Source: Nemania diffusa (lineage: Eukaryota; Ascomycota; Sordariomycetes; Xylariales; Xylariaceae). Taken from it: a DNA stretch of 64,000 nucleotides. Position 1 is the first letter of the stretch. Each line of letters opens with the position of its first letter. The stretch lies in NCBI GenBank assembly GCA_038501195.1, contig JBBPUQ010000004.1, positions 2,728,001-2,792,000 on the forward strand. The letters are read 5' to 3'. Shown in pieces: positions 33,819-45,533 of this stretch. The notes under the pieces were generated by a model that was not told where the DNA came from, ran no database searches, and was given only the letters and a program-made list of their open reading frames with translations. The translations under genes were made by a program, and so were the position numbers.

Positions 33819-35003
33819 ATGCCAGGGCGAACTCTCCCAACCCTGACTCAGGCGGAGGTCCAGTCGCATAACTCGACGAAATCCTGCTATGTCACTGTAG
33901 GCAACAAGGTCTACGATGTGACCGACTTCCTAGATTCCCATCCCGGCGGTGCCGATCTCATTCTGGATTATGCCGGAAAAGATATCGCCGCAATCCTCAA
34001 AGACGAAGACTCACATGACCACTCGGATGCCGCCTACGAAGTCCTAGACGAATCCCTTGTCGCATTCCTCACGACCGAGAAGCTTGCACCTAATAACCAA
34101 GGGCAGCAGAAGATTGCAGAATCCCAGATGAATGAGAAAGCCACTCCTGCAGTCTACGCCCGAACTGGTATGTCCTGCGAGGAGGATCTGAGCAAAGATA
34201 CAGACTTGAGCCAGGACTATAAGACACACAAGTTCCTCGACTTGAACAAGCCCTTGTTGATGCAAGTGTGGTTTGGTGGATTCAGTAAGGAATTCTACCT
34301 GGAACAAGTCCATCGGCCGAGGCACTACAAGGGAGGCGCGTCGGCACCAATTTTTGGAAACTTTCTTGAGCCTCTCAGCAAGACACCCTGGTGGATGATC
34401 CCCACGCTGTGGTTACCTGCAGTCGCGTACGGCACCTATCTAGCAGCAGAAGGCTTCGATAGCTATGGCAGACTTGCGGTCAGCTGGCTGTCTGGCCTCT
34501 TCATATGGACTTTGGTAGAGTATATTCTACATCGATTTCTATTTCATCTTGACTAGTATGCTTGCTACCAATCTTCGTTTCTTTTGCCCGCTGATTACTA
34601 ATTCTTGTGCAGTTATCTTCCTGATAATAGGGCTGCTATTACGCTGCATTTCCTCCTCCACGGCGTACATCACTACCTGCCAATGGACAAATATCGCCTC
34701 GTCATGCCGCCAACTCTTTTCTTGGTGCTTGCGACACCTTTCTGGAAGCTGGCGCATACGATCTTCTACTTCGACTGGCACCTGGGAACGGCCATCTTTT
34801 GTGGCGGTATTTTTGGTTACGTTATGTATGATTTGACGCATTACTTCCTTCATCATCAGAACCTTCCGCTTTGGTACAAGGGCCTTAAGAAATACCATCT
34901 CGCCCACCATTTCCAAGACTACGAATTGGGTTTTGGAGTTACGAGTGCGTTCTGGGATCGCATCTTCAATACTGAGTTGCCAACAGTGGTTAAGACGAAA
35001 TGA
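33819..35003 (+). CDS. SCS7: Sphingolipid (ceramide) fatty acid 2-hydroxylase
   Basis: Exons 33819-34555 and 34613-35003 (57-bp intron) give 375 residues, close to yeast Scs7. The start MPGRTLP is preferred over an upstream non-ATG opening. A cytochrome b5 domain comes first, with the heme motif HPGG at residues 41-44 and a second His near 68. The membrane hydroxylase part carries the di-iron His boxes HRFLFH, HGVHH, HYFLHH and HLAHHF, with hydrophobic segments between them. The enzyme puts a 2-hydroxyl on the very-long fatty acid of ceramides in the ER. Joining FHLD to YYLPDNRAAITLHFLLHG across the splice fixes the phase. Confidence 0.95.
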
Positions 35004-35897
35004 AGAAATGTTGACGACTAGGACTATAATGCGGTGGTTTTCTTCTTGTACACAAGCCAGGAGGCATTAGGGCGGTCTAAGAGGGTAAACGTCTATTTTT
35101 ATGAGCGACGTTCGTCTGTTGAATAAGAACTGAAAAAAAAAAAGCCATAGTCAACTTACATCAGGATTATATAATTAATGTTAATTCGCGTAAATATGCT
35201 TGGAAGGAGCTACAGGATTATGGTTCATCGTATTGTCGGTATATTTGCATATTCTCTTGAATGATATGGAAATCAACGTCTGAGATATCCAATTATTGAC
35301 GTTGACTCCATGCTAGCCAATCCTGCGCCGACTGTTACCACAACAAAACTAGCAACGTTAGCGACGAAACTTAGAATACAATACCTATCGACTGTGTTGC
35401 TTATGACACTGCTATTAGGAAACGCCTGGTCACTAAGTTCTCGGTATCAAGAGTAACATTCCAGCCCATAAACCAAGAAATCTATGTTCTTAAACCCTAT
35501 ATGATTGCTGCACCCAACTGCCTCTGAATATGTCACAGTTTGGTTGCCTCACTAGCACAGTATCCGTACTGTCCAGGTCGACCACCGATGCTCGGTATTG
35601 GCTGTTGAACTAGACCGAGGAAACCCCGGGCTAGCGTTTTAATGTCGACCCACCTGCCGCCACTTTCCCAACTACGACCTACCTAACCTGCCTTTTGCTC
35701 TGCCTTCTCTGACTCGGCAACGTTGCTCTAGTCAAGGCCATCACTAGTCTTCTTGCCTCACACCTACTTACCCAGGTCGCCTTCTTTTCCCCTTACAACA
35801 CGCCGAGGCAGAATACAGGATATACTCTAATCACTCTAATCTCACCTTTACTTTTAGCTCTAGGTCAGCATACCTTATTTGGGATTATAAGCCTAAG
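35004..35897. other. Intergenic between SCS7 and the RBM39-like gene
   Basis: AT-rich on the left and more C-rich near the start of the next gene (CCTACC and CTCACACC runs at 35640-35780). No gene seen. Confidence 0.5.
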
Positions 35898-37784
35898 ATG
35901 GCTACACTCGACGTTGAGGCTCTGCTTGATGCCACTGCCAGCAAGAATACCGATGTAAAGGAAAGCCAGCCCCGCGAATCTGTCGACCGCGAGAAGTCAG
36001 ATCGGAGCGAACGCAGAGATCGCGACCGCAGCCCAGACCGTTCCCGACGCGACCGTAGCCCGAGACGACGCGATCGCAGTAGTGATCGTGCTGGTCGAAA
36101 GGACCGAGGTGATGACCGAGAAGCTACACCCCGCAGTGATGCAGGTAGCCACAAGAGTAGGCGCAGAAGCCGGAGCCGTGATGATGATCGCCGACACTCA
36201 CGCCGTCACAGAGGAGGTGATGGGGACTACTATCGTAGCGGGGGCCGTGGTGGCCGAGACCGCTCGCGCTCTCGTTCGCCTCGCCGCCACTACCGTCCAC
36301 GAGATGACCACCGCGACCGCGACCGTGAAGACCGTGGCCAATACCGAAACAGAGACGATGACAGGCACCGCAACGGACGTACACCTAAGCGCGACGCCAC
36401 TCCTGCGCCGACCGAGGACGAGCGCGACCGGCGCACCGTATTCGTCCAGCAGCTAGCAGCTCGCCTGCGCACCAAAGAGCTCAAAGAATTTTTTGAGAAG
36501 GTCGGGCCTGTTAATGAAGCCCAGATTGTTAAGGACCGCATTAGCGGGAGATCTAAAGGGTGCGTAACTAGAGCTCGCCTTGTCCCCTCCGAATATTGCT
36601 GATAACCTGTCCAATAGGGTTGGCTACGTTGAATTTAAAACCGAAGATTCTGTCACTGCTGCCCTTCAGCTCACAGGTCAAAAACTACGAGGTATTCCGG
36701 TCATCGTCCAACTCACAGAAGCTGAGAAGAACCGTCAAGTCCGTAGTACCGATGGCTCAGGCCACGGCAACTCGGTCCCCTTTCACCGACTATATGTAGG
36801 AAATATCCATTTCAGCATCACCGAACAAGATTTGCAGAATGTTTTCGAGCCGTTCGGCGAACTCGAATTTGTCCAACTCCAGAAAGACGATACCGGGCGT
36901 AGTCGTGGATATGGCTTTGTGCAGTGCGTACCCCCCCCTCCCCTCCCCAAACTCATCGTGAATCTCTGCCATACTGACAATTCGATAGGTTTCGCGATGC
37001 TGACCAAGCTCGGGAAGCACTTGAGAAAATGAATGGATTTGACCTCGCCGGTCGCCCAATCCGTGTTGGTCTTGGAAACGATAAGTTTACCCCTGAGTCA
37101 ACTGCCAATCTCCTACAGAGGTTCCAAGGCCAAAACCAACCATATCAGGGATCTGCTTTCTCCGGTGCTGGTGGACGAGGTCCTCAAACTTCCGGCTTCG
37201 ATCGAGCCGGTGGTCGCGATAACGACAAAGCGACGGGCGCCAGCGCCCTGGACGACACTGACGTTGCTGGTGTAAATTTTAACAATTATAGTCGTGATGC
37301 TCTCATGCGGAAACTTGCACGAACAGACGAACCTTCCAACGGTACTCAGAACGAAGGACCGATTGTTAAACCCAAGACCGAGACCAAACCCCTCCCTGTT
37401 AAGGTAAACATGGCTAGTCGTTGTGTAGTCCTACACAACATGTTTGATGCTACAGAGTACGTTGTTCCCCTATTGCGCCCTATTGCGCTACTGATTGAAA
37501 CTTGAACTAATATAAAATATAGGGAAGACGAAGGTGATGGCTGGGTCCGGGAACTCGAGGATGACGTTAGACAGGAAGCCGAAGAGAAATATGGCCACGT
37601 AGTTCATATTTCCCTCGATCCGAACTCACAGGGTGACATCTACCTCAAGTTTGATAAAGTTCAAGGAGGCGAGAATGCCATTAAAGGGCTCAACGGCCGC
37701 TATTTTGGGGGCCGCATGATCAGCGCCGCGCCTGTTGTGGATGCAGTCTACAGCAGTTTGTTCTCTCGCACCAAGGCTATTTAA
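35898..37784 (+). CDS. RBM39/CAPER-type splicing factor (Rsd1 homologue)
   Basis: Exons 35898-36559, 36618-36923, 36989-37456 and 37523-37784 give 565 residues. The first 180 are an Arg/Ser/Asp-rich RS-like domain (for example [20 protein letters not shown]). RRM1 follows ([12 protein letters not shown]...SKGVGYVEF), then RRM2 ([12 protein letters not shown]...[13 protein letters not shown]). The C-terminal third RRM is of the UHM type (CVVLHNMFD...DIYLKFDKV...[11 protein letters not shown]), with a GRYFGG motif usual for UHMs that bind ULM peptides. This is the architecture of RBM39, which works with U2AF in 3' splice-site choice. Three of four exon joins interrupt an RRM core and give the expected RNP sequence only when spliced, which supports the model. 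Confidence 0.92.
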
Positions 37785-38723
37785 GATACTAATCACTGGC
37801 CTGACCTCTCAGCTCCTAGGAAACTTGACCGTAAGCTCAGAAACCATTCGCTATTCTGTACCTATTAACTCACCACATGATAGGCTCTGTTGAAGTCGCC
37901 CTTCTCAGCCGCGCATACTACTTCCCAGATCTCGCAGATCCCCGGCTCGCTTACAAGTTTTCTTTTGGTAAACGGCACAAAACCTTGCGACATGCCTACG
38001 GTTACTGTCGATTTTTCCTTTACCCATGCGCAGATGACCAGCACTTGACATGACGCTGATTTTACTGCAGCATATCACGCACAAACACAAGGACAGCCCA
38101 TCCTCATTTACTAGCATACTAGCAGCACCAACTACACTGATGATTCCTAGGCCGGGCGTGGAATTTTTCGATCCTACCGATGGAACCTGACCCATACTTG
38201 TACATATTTCCGTAGGCACAACTGACGTTTAGATCCTCTGTTGCAGCCGGGTTGTGAGATAGGAATTGATTGTGGGCCTTACGTATATTGGGGTTTCCGA
38301 ATTTAGCCGATGATGATGATAAATTGGGAATATTACGATGTGATGTGATTTTTAGTAGCCGTCTTTGCGCCTGTTCAGTGATCCCTTCCCCCGCGTGAAT
38401 AAACTGTTGGGTATAGCATAGCTCTGTCATGAATTGAGTATCGATTTCATACAAGTCAATCTCTTGAATGTATCGAGAATACCCGTCAACAATGATACTG
38501 TTTGCCCCTCTCTCTCTCTCTCTTGCGAATATTTATGTCGGGCACATATATATCTGTTCCCTTTTCCATTAGATTCCAGTAAAACCATGATGAAAACGCT
38601 AAGCCATCCTCGGTTTATTACCAAACCGTCTTCGTTGTCTCTTCCTTTGCCCACCGAATAGAAATGAAACTAGTCAACCTGACTAAGATGCCCTAGAGCC
38701 TAGAGCTTATATTCCCACATCTC
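37785..38723. other. Intergenic between convergent RBM39-like and Nudix genes
   Basis: Contains a (CT)n microsatellite at 38508-38523. Short ORFs look like noise. Confidence 0.5.
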
Positions 38724-39826
38724 TTACCCTCCAGCAACCCTAAACGGCAAACGGCGATGTAAGTGCTCATTAATCTGGACGAAACTCCGTTCGTTCTCCG
38801 CAGTTATGACGCCATGCCGGATTAAGAAATCAACCATGACAACGGCGGCATCGGGCTTGAACTCGTTGTTCAGCAACGCGGCCTGTACATCCCCGACGCT
38901 CATGAGGCTATAGCTCCCGACCTCGCCATCGTGGGGCTTCGGGATGACGTCCTCGGGCAGCTCCATCTCGTAGGTGTAGACGATGCCGGGGCACAGCAGG
39001 CCGGACTCGCCGGACCAGCCGTGGATGGCGTCGGTGGAGCTGACGTAGGTCAGCAGGCCGGTGGAGAGGACGCGGGTGCGCACGAGCTCGGGGGGCAGGG
39101 AGGCCTCCTCGCCGGCCTCCTTGATGATGGTCTCGAGGGCGGTGGTGCCGCCGGCGATGCCGCCGGCGACGGTGGCGTCGAGCATGTTGGGGCTGCTGAA
39201 GAGGTGCTTGGCGCGGCGCGGGATCCAGAGGCCCGAGATGACGCCGCAGTCGTTCTCGGTGGCGCGCGAGCGCACGTAGGCGACCATGTGGGCGCCCTGG
39301 AGCAGGATGCCGAAGAGCGGCGCGAGGAAGCGCTCCATGGTCACGGCGCCCGGCCCCCCCGCCCACGAGAGCACGAGGAAGGGTTCGCTGTGCTTCTTGG
39401 CGATCAGGCGGAACGTGTCCTGCGCTATGCACAAGTCCACCAGCTCCTGGAAGGCCGCCGTGAAAGCCGCCGCGCTGCCGGCGCCCGCCGACGAGTCGAG
39501 CACGGTGACGGTGCGCGGGTGTGCGTGCGAGACCGAGAAGGCCGGCGTCCACGGCATCTTGGCGACGGTCTCGGGCCGCAGGTACCCGTGCGGCTGGGGG
39601 TCGCCGGCCAGCAGGAGCTGGTAGTACGTGTCTAGGGGATCACTGTCATATGGGAAGCTTTTTGGGCGGGCGGCGCATGAGCGAGGGTTTTCTTGGCATC
39701 GGCAATGGATCGAGGGGAGGAGGAGGAGAAGGAGGAGGGGGAGGTTTCAAAAGAGTGAGGCTTAGCTTACTTATCGGCGTTCTGCACTATAGGCAGGTAG
39801 GACTTGCCCGCTGTTATGCGGCCCAT
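38724..39826 (-). CDS. Nudix hydrolase of the Tnr3/YJR142W family
   Basis: Two minus-strand exons, 39826-39771 and 39657-38724, give 329 residues: MGRITAGKSYLPIVQNADN splices to FPYDSDPLDTYYQLLLAGD. The N-terminal half matches the domain (DUF4743) that precedes the Nudix fold in this family. The Nudix box reads GGIAGGTTALETIIKEAGEE: the Glu residues that bind metal (KEAGEE) are kept, but the usual first Glu is Thr, Arg is Lys and the final Gly is Ser. Such a divergent box is normal for this group. Relatives act on oxidised or damaged thiamine diphosphate, and the fission yeast copy is fused to thiamine pyrophosphokinase. The coding DNA is much more GC-rich than its surroundings. Confidence 0.87.
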
Positions 39827-41648
39827 TGTACGTAGCTTAGAAGAGAGTGAAGTGAGATAGATAGAGATAGAGATAGAGAGATATAGAGAGATTGGGAATC
39901 CGGATCGGATATGGCAACGGATAGTGAGTAAGTGAGTGAGTGAGTGAGTGAGCGGCGGCTAGGTAGTGTGTAGTGTGTAGTGTGTAGGTAGTAAGTAGTC
40001 TAATCTGTCTCTCTCCCTCGGGGTCCTGCCGGTTTCAACGTTTATCTTTCCTTCGACTACCTATCTAGGTACCTTGGGCAGGTAAGCAGCAAGCTCCCTG
40101 GTCTAATGTACATAAGTATTCTCCTAGAAGTGTCGATTAGGTTGAGGGTTAACACACTACTAACAAGGGTCTAGATGCGGACCCCTTTCGATGCTGCTAT
40201 AGTGAAAGGTGGGGGTTGGATTAGCTGACGGCTGGTGGCAGAGGCTCTCGCAGGCTCTGTAGGGCCCTCATACTGCCTATTTATAGGGAGTAGGTGACTT
40301 ATAAAAAAAGTGATAGGGTACATAGGGCAACGGGCAGCGATCAACAAGTCGAAGCGAGGCCATGCGGCATTGCTGCTGCTCCTGCGAGGCACTTCCCCGA
40401 TAAAAAGAGAGCTACCCTACCTGCATATCCTGTACCTAGACTAATTACCTATATTTACTATTTTAGGGCGGGGTGCTGTGACCGGCGCATCCTGCAGAGG
40501 AATGGTAAATTGGGCTATTGACAAATAAGAGGATGCAGACCGAGTACGCGTAGCACAATGAGAAGGTAGTATGACCAGCATTCACCGACTATCTTTGCGT
40601 ATGTAGGTAAACTTACACCTATCATGCTTCTGGGTGAAACTTCGATATCAGGTAGGGAGGTAGGTTGTCCGTTCTGATAGATGATGATTTGGCCGCCCTT
40701 TGGTCGGAGGCCAAACCAGGTTAGATTGTATTCCCCAGGTAGGCATTGTATGCAATAATTACGCCGTAGTCTACTAGACTAGATGAACTAGTCTGTTGCA
40801 TCGTGACTGTCGAGGCTACTTAGGGCTAATTGATATATAGGGAGGTATTGTTGACATATACCTATAATATACAGATATATACCTACATGTAAGTATATAG
40901 TAGTTCTTGCGATTGCGTTCGCATTTCTCTATCTACCTACGTATATACATACGTAGGGAGTGGTGTGATGGAGCTATAAGATTCTATATTATCTTCCTAG
41001 GTAGGTATATAAGGAGCGCTATTCTGTTAGTACTTTGAGCCTATAAACAAACTTGAAGGAGCTTCATAGATCTGCCGAAGAATGGCACAGCAACTATATG
41101 TAGATACTATGCTTCCTACCCATATATATTTGATACCTAGCGTCGGTGCGCTTCTTGAAACTTTGGTACAACTTCCTACATAGTAAGTATGTCAACAGAG
41201 ACTATTAGACGAAGAGCCTCCCTAGTTTGGCATAAGGACGGCAGTTAAGTCCAGTGGATAGCAGAGAAATCACATGTGACATGTGACGGCACCAATGTCT
41301 CGGTAATTCGAGCTTTAGCTGGACACAAACGAAACGCGAAACAGCAGGGGTGAATGAACAGATCAGACATGATGAACTTGATCATTCATAACAACTCCTC
41401 GAAGCAGGGGTTTGAGACGCTGCGGAAGTCAGACCCACACAAAAACTCACGACAACAGCCAACAAGCACCGACAGTAGTACGCATGCATACCTGCTCCGT
41501 ACTCGTGCAGCTGATATATAAATAAAGCTCGACCATTTCCCCTAAACATCGGATGATCAAGTGATCAACTCGACGTCATTTCCTCACTTGGTATAGGTAG
41601 CAGAGACGGACAGAAAAACTCGCATCAGCAACCACATAATACGGCAAG
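39827..41648. other. Divergent intergenic region with microsatellites
   Basis: Runs of GATAGA (about 39855-39893), GTGA (about 39929-39950) and GTGTAGT (about 39966-39990) sit in the Nudix gene's leader side. Further right are TACCTA-type motifs and ATATAT tracts. About 130 bp before the MIT gene is a TATATAAATAAA-type box. No gene is supported. Confidence 0.5.
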
Positions 41649-41965
41649 ATGACCACTGCTACTACGATGCCCCTGTCTTCCAAAGCCACGCTGTCGGCGG
41701 CGTTGGCCAAGGCCAGGACCGCCGTGCAACTCGACCAAGCCGAATATCACGACGGCGCCAAAAGATATTACGTCGAGGTCGTCGAGCTACTGGGCCGCGT
41801 CATCGTGCGGGCCTCGAGTGAGAATGATATAAAAAAGCTAAAAGACATTGTGAGTCTGGTGTTTGTCCTAACCCTCGCGCTGGCCTATTCAACTAATGCC
41901 AATGCTAGCGACGAACTTACTCAAACCGCATCGAGCAACTAGAAGAAATGCTGGCGGACGCCTGA
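41649..41965 (+). CDS. Small stand-alone MIT-domain protein
   Basis: Exons 41649-41849 and 41909-41965 (59-bp intron) give only 85 residues. The sequence from ALAKARTAVQLDQAEYHDGA through YYVEVVELLGRVI to DIRRTYSNRIEQLEEMLADA is a full three-helix MIT (microtubule interacting and transport) domain and almost nothing else. The phase-0 join of KLKDI to RRTYSNRIEQL rebuilds the conserved third helix; reading through the intron would not. MIT domains bind the C-terminal tails of ESCRT-III proteins. Without a catalytic partner domain the protein may act as an adapter or regulator in endosomal sorting or cytokinesis, but this is inference. It is convergent with RSM25, 220 bp away. Confidence 0.83.
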
Positions 41966-42185
41966 GGCATGACGCTTGCTTAGCGTGCTATCGATATTAT
42001 ATCCGACATGAGAACTACGACTTCTGAAATCTGCATTTACATCTGCATGGCCAAGGGACATAGGAGCGCTTGATATTTAAACATAACCGGGGCATGGCGT
42101 GGCATGGCATTGCGTTTTGGTGGTATACACAGAGAATTTGTACAGTAGTGCTACACCGCAGACAAAATATATATACCCAGTCTAT

Positions 42186-43114
42186 CTAATTCCCCGGGGC
42201 GGCGGTCGTAGGGGCCTCGGTCGTAGGGGCCTCGGTCGTCGTAGGGGCATCGGCCGTAGCGTCTTCGCTCACCGTGTCCATCTCGGTCTCCTCCAGCCCT
42301 GCCGTCAAGACCGAGCTGTCCGCGTCGGCCTCTTCGGTAGCGCCGAAGTTGGTGTAGGCGGCGTCTTGTTCGGCTCGGACGCTGTCGATCTGCCGGTTGG
42401 CCCACTTCTTCCAGCTCTCGTATTGCGCATCTTCGAGCTCCATGCCGATCTGCATGAAAGACTTGCCGAAGTACGCGCCCACCTTCATGGCCTCCTCCTT
42501 CGCTATCCGCCGCTCGACGTCTTCCGCGTGCCGCAGTGCGTAGAACTCGCGCCGTACGATGTCGTAGGCCTTCTCTTCTGTCATACCCTCTACATTGTGC
42601 ATCATCCATAATTGCCGCTGGACGACACTGTAATACAGACGATTAGTCGATCGCTTCTCTGACCATTCACTCGACAGAGCAGGATAGAGAGAGAGAGAGG
42701 GAAAAGCGAGACTCGGTGGATAGAAGCTTACCACTCGCCGCAGAGGGGCATGCCGGGCTGTATTAGTCCCTTGGACCAGTCGTATCGCTCTGCATCTCTT
42801 CCGTCCATTTCGATAATCATCCTCGGTCGTGCCAGTTCCCAGGGGTGGTCTTTGTAGAATTGTCGTCGCAGCCCATCCTCCTCGTAAACTAATTGCTGCG
42901 GCTGGAATAGCCTGCTCGGTCTCCGTGCTTTCGGGTTGGGTTTTTTATGCTGGGGTGGAAAGGGCCGCGTGTGGGTCTCGGATGGCGGTATCGACTCGAC
43001 GACATGGTACCAGATGGGTTTCTGAATTTTGTTGGGCGGTAATATTCGGGTGTTCATTATATTTGTGACAGTTTGGTAGACCCGGGCGGGCTTGAACTGC
43101 CGTTGGCCACCCAT
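42186..43114 (-). CDS. RSM25: Mitochondrial small-subunit ribosomal protein Rsm25 (mS23)
   Basis: Exons 43114-42732 and 42627-42186 on the minus strand give 274 residues. The segments [35 protein letters not shown] and [23 protein letters not shown] are hallmarks of fungal mitoribosomal S25/mS23. The intron falls at [14 protein letters not shown], with the Cys codon split 2+1. The acidic, Thr/Ala/Pro-rich tail ([13 protein letters not shown]) is variable in the family. The gene acts in the mitochondrial 37S subunit and is divergent from a PPR gene likely also mitochondrial. Confidence 0.92.
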
Positions 43115-43658
43115 GGCGATAACGAAGCGATGCGATGTGATGCGCTGCGATGCGACGCTATAAGTCCTGGGCAGCAGGAGGGCAGCACCGAGTGGTTGCC
43201 CTAGAGTTATCCGCCGTCGATGTTGTGTTGGAAATGTGCCGTCGTCGTCTCACACTGGCGGCATAAATTCTATCAGCTGCAAGCTGCAAGCTTCATCGAG
43301 AAATAATTGAGAGTTATCTATCTACAGGCAGGGACAACATGTTGATCCGGGACCCACTATAAAATGTTAATTGGAGCAGCGCACTGGCTGATATTCTCGA
43401 TAGCCCCTCCTACGCTGGAGACGCTAAGCAGGGATCCACCACTGCTGGAGCTTCCAACACTTTTGAATCGTCGCTGTAGATGGCATTTTTTTCTTAGGCT
43501 TAATGATAAAAACCTACTAGCATTATCTACTACGTACAGTACAGCAAATATACCTGAACCACCCCCTATTCTCCGAATTACGATCCCCCGAGACTGCTGA
43601 TGCCGCCACACATATAAGAAGGCTGTGATGACGAATCCACCATGCGGGACGCCAGCTC
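43115..43658. promoter_or_regulatory. Divergent promoter of RSM25 and the PPR gene
   Basis: 544 bp separate the two start codons of two likely mitochondrial-expression genes. There are GCGATGC-type repeats near 43127-43160. No other feature seen. Confidence 0.5.
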
Positions 43659-45533
43659 ATGAACATCTCTAGAATAGACGGGTCGAGATACGGCGCGGTA
43701 CTCTTTAGCCACCCCTCACCGGCCGCCAACTCGATAACCCGGTTTCGAGCTGTCCGAGTACACAATGGGTGTTCCAGGCCTATCGCGAATGAATTGTATT
43801 CCGCTTCCTGCTATAACCGTCTCCAGCTGCCATGGCACCGTCCTGGCCTACCACTACCCCGAACCTTTTGCGCAGCGGTAGCACCGGCCACCGCTCGAAC
43901 TCCGGGCCCAGGATACTTCACTTCATTTCCTACGAGTGTACGTAGTTGGAATCATACCTCCGTCTCAACCGAGGAGTCGACGGAGGAGTCGACAGAGAAG
44001 TCGACTGATGACCCGATTGAAGAAGCAAAGAAATCACCAACATCGCCTCTCTATGAGCGACCGGGAGTGGTGCAGTCTAAGGATGAAGTCTTAAAAATCA
44101 TCGACTACTACGACGATGCTCCAGCCGACGAGTATCTTAAGTTCTACCAGGATCCTTATTTCCGGAAGTATGCATCTGCGGATGGTCCCCACCTTACCGT
44201 CTCCGATAAGCCGGAGGATCTTGGGCTTCAGGCCATCGATGGCGACCGGAATTTTGTCCAGGAGGAATCTGAGCCAGCACAGCAGCTGCGAATCGCACTT
44301 CTTACTCGGCGACGGCGTCCCGCTGAGGTTTCTCTTGACGCCATATGGGACCTCTATGAAGCGCTTCCTGAACCTCGGCTGATGCAAATAACTGCCCGCA
44401 TACGCCATTCACTGATGGCTGCTTTGGGGTCCGGCCAACGCAAGGACCAGAAGTCCATGTTGCGATATTTCAGCGTAGTAGCCGATGTGAAGAATGCCGG
44501 ACTCTCCTTGACCAGTTTTCAATGGAATACGGCTATCTCATTCTCTACTGCCTATGTTGCAATTACAACAGAGGTTGAGGTTGAGGCGGCCCTCACATTG
44601 TGGCGTAATATGGAGAAGGAGGCAGGTGTAAAAGGGACCGATGTGACTTTCAATATTCTATTTGATTCTGCAGCCAAGGCAGGCAAGTTTCGCCTAGCCG
44701 AGATGATTTACCAAGAAATGGCGCATCGCGGATTTACGTTCAACAGGTACCATCACGTCAGCCTTATCCACTTCTTCGGCCTCAAGCAGGACTCAAGTGG
44801 CGTTAGAGCTGCATACAAAGAGATGGTCGAGGCCGGCGAGATAATTGACACAGTTGTCTTGAATTGTCTCATAGCTAGTTTTATTCGGTGCGGAGAAGAT
44901 CAATCGGCCGAATATGTTTACGAGAAGATGAAGGCATTCAACAAGGACCTGCCTGCGCTGCCTCACCTAGACTATACCATGGCAAAAGCCATCACGAAAG
45001 TACTCACAATGTTTGCTCGTGTTAGCAAAAAGCATCCTACCATGCGCACTGTCTTTCAAAAATCTGCATTACTCTCCCCAGACCTGCATACATACCGGAT
45101 CCTCATAAACCACTACGGAGTGCGGCTTGGTAACCTCAGCAAAGTCGCCCAGTTTCTCGACGAGATGAAAGCTTTCAATGTTCCACTCAACGGAGTCATC
45201 TTCTTGGCGCTATTCCAGTCATTTGCTATCCATGGCGGACCGAGCTCGGACTGGACTGCTCAGCGGCTCGATAGCGTTTGGGACGCATTCCTGGATGCTA
45301 TTGACTCTGGGGTAGACGGCCTGTACATTAGCACATGGGTGGGCATGGCTGTTCTTGAGGCACATGCCCGACATTCCACTAGGGACGAGATTCTGGATGT
45401 ATACGAATGCTTGCGTTCCAGGTGGCAATTGGATGACACAAACACTCAGTACATGCTACACTTTTTGCAGAAGGTTCTAAAAACAAACAACTTACAAATT
45501 CCCAAACCACCATGGGCATCTATAATTGAATAG
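43659..45533 (+). CDS. Pentatricopeptide-repeat protein, probably mitochondrial
   Basis: A single exon of 624 residues. The N-terminal 100 residues are rich in Arg, Ser, Ala and Pro with very few acids, as expected for a mitochondrial presequence. An acidic linker made of near-copies of TEESTEE follows. Helical PPR units are visible from about residue 270 on, for example VTFNILFDSAAKAGKFRLAE, VVLNCLIASFIRCGEDQSAE and YRILINHYGVRLGNLSKVAQ. Such proteins bind organellar RNA to stabilise it or promote translation. I cannot say which mitochondrial transcript it serves. The start at 43659 is the first in-frame Met, and earlier sequence has no conserved extension. Confidence 0.87.
   Translation: MNISRIDGSRYGAVLFSHPSPAANSITRFRAVRVHNGCSRPIANELYSASCYNRLQLPWHRPGLPLPRTFCAAVAPATARTPGPGYFTSFPTSVRSWNHTSVSTEESTEESTEKSTDDPIEEAKKSPTSPLYERPGVVQSKDEVLKIIDYYDDAPADEYLKFYQDPYFRKYASADGPHLTVSDKPEDLGLQAIDGDRNFVQEESEPAQQLRIALLTRRRRPAEVSLDAIWDLYEALPEPRLMQITARIRHSLMAALGSGQRKDQKSMLRYFSVVADVKNAGLSLTSFQWNTAISFSTAYVAITTEVEVEAALTLWRNMEKEAGVKGTDVTFNILFDSAAKAGKFRLAEMIYQEMAHRGFTFNRYHHVSLIHFFGLKQDSSGVRAAYKEMVEAGEIIDTVVLNCLIASFIRCGEDQSAEYVYEKMKAFNKDLPALPHLDYTMAKAITKVLTMFARVSKKHPTMRTVFQKSALLSPDLHTYRILINHYGVRLGNLSKVAQFLDEMKAFNVPLNGVIFLALFQSFAIHGGPSSDWTAQRLDSVWDAFLDAIDSGVDGLYISTWVGMAVLEAHARHSTRDEILDVYECLRSRWQLDDTNTQYMLHFLQKVLKTNNLQIPKPPWASIIE

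Noticed and set aside
38931..39635. 234-residue plus-strand ORF over the Nudix gene
   Set aside because: Antisense to GC-rich coding DNA; composition is Gly/Ala/Val-rich with no recognisable domain.
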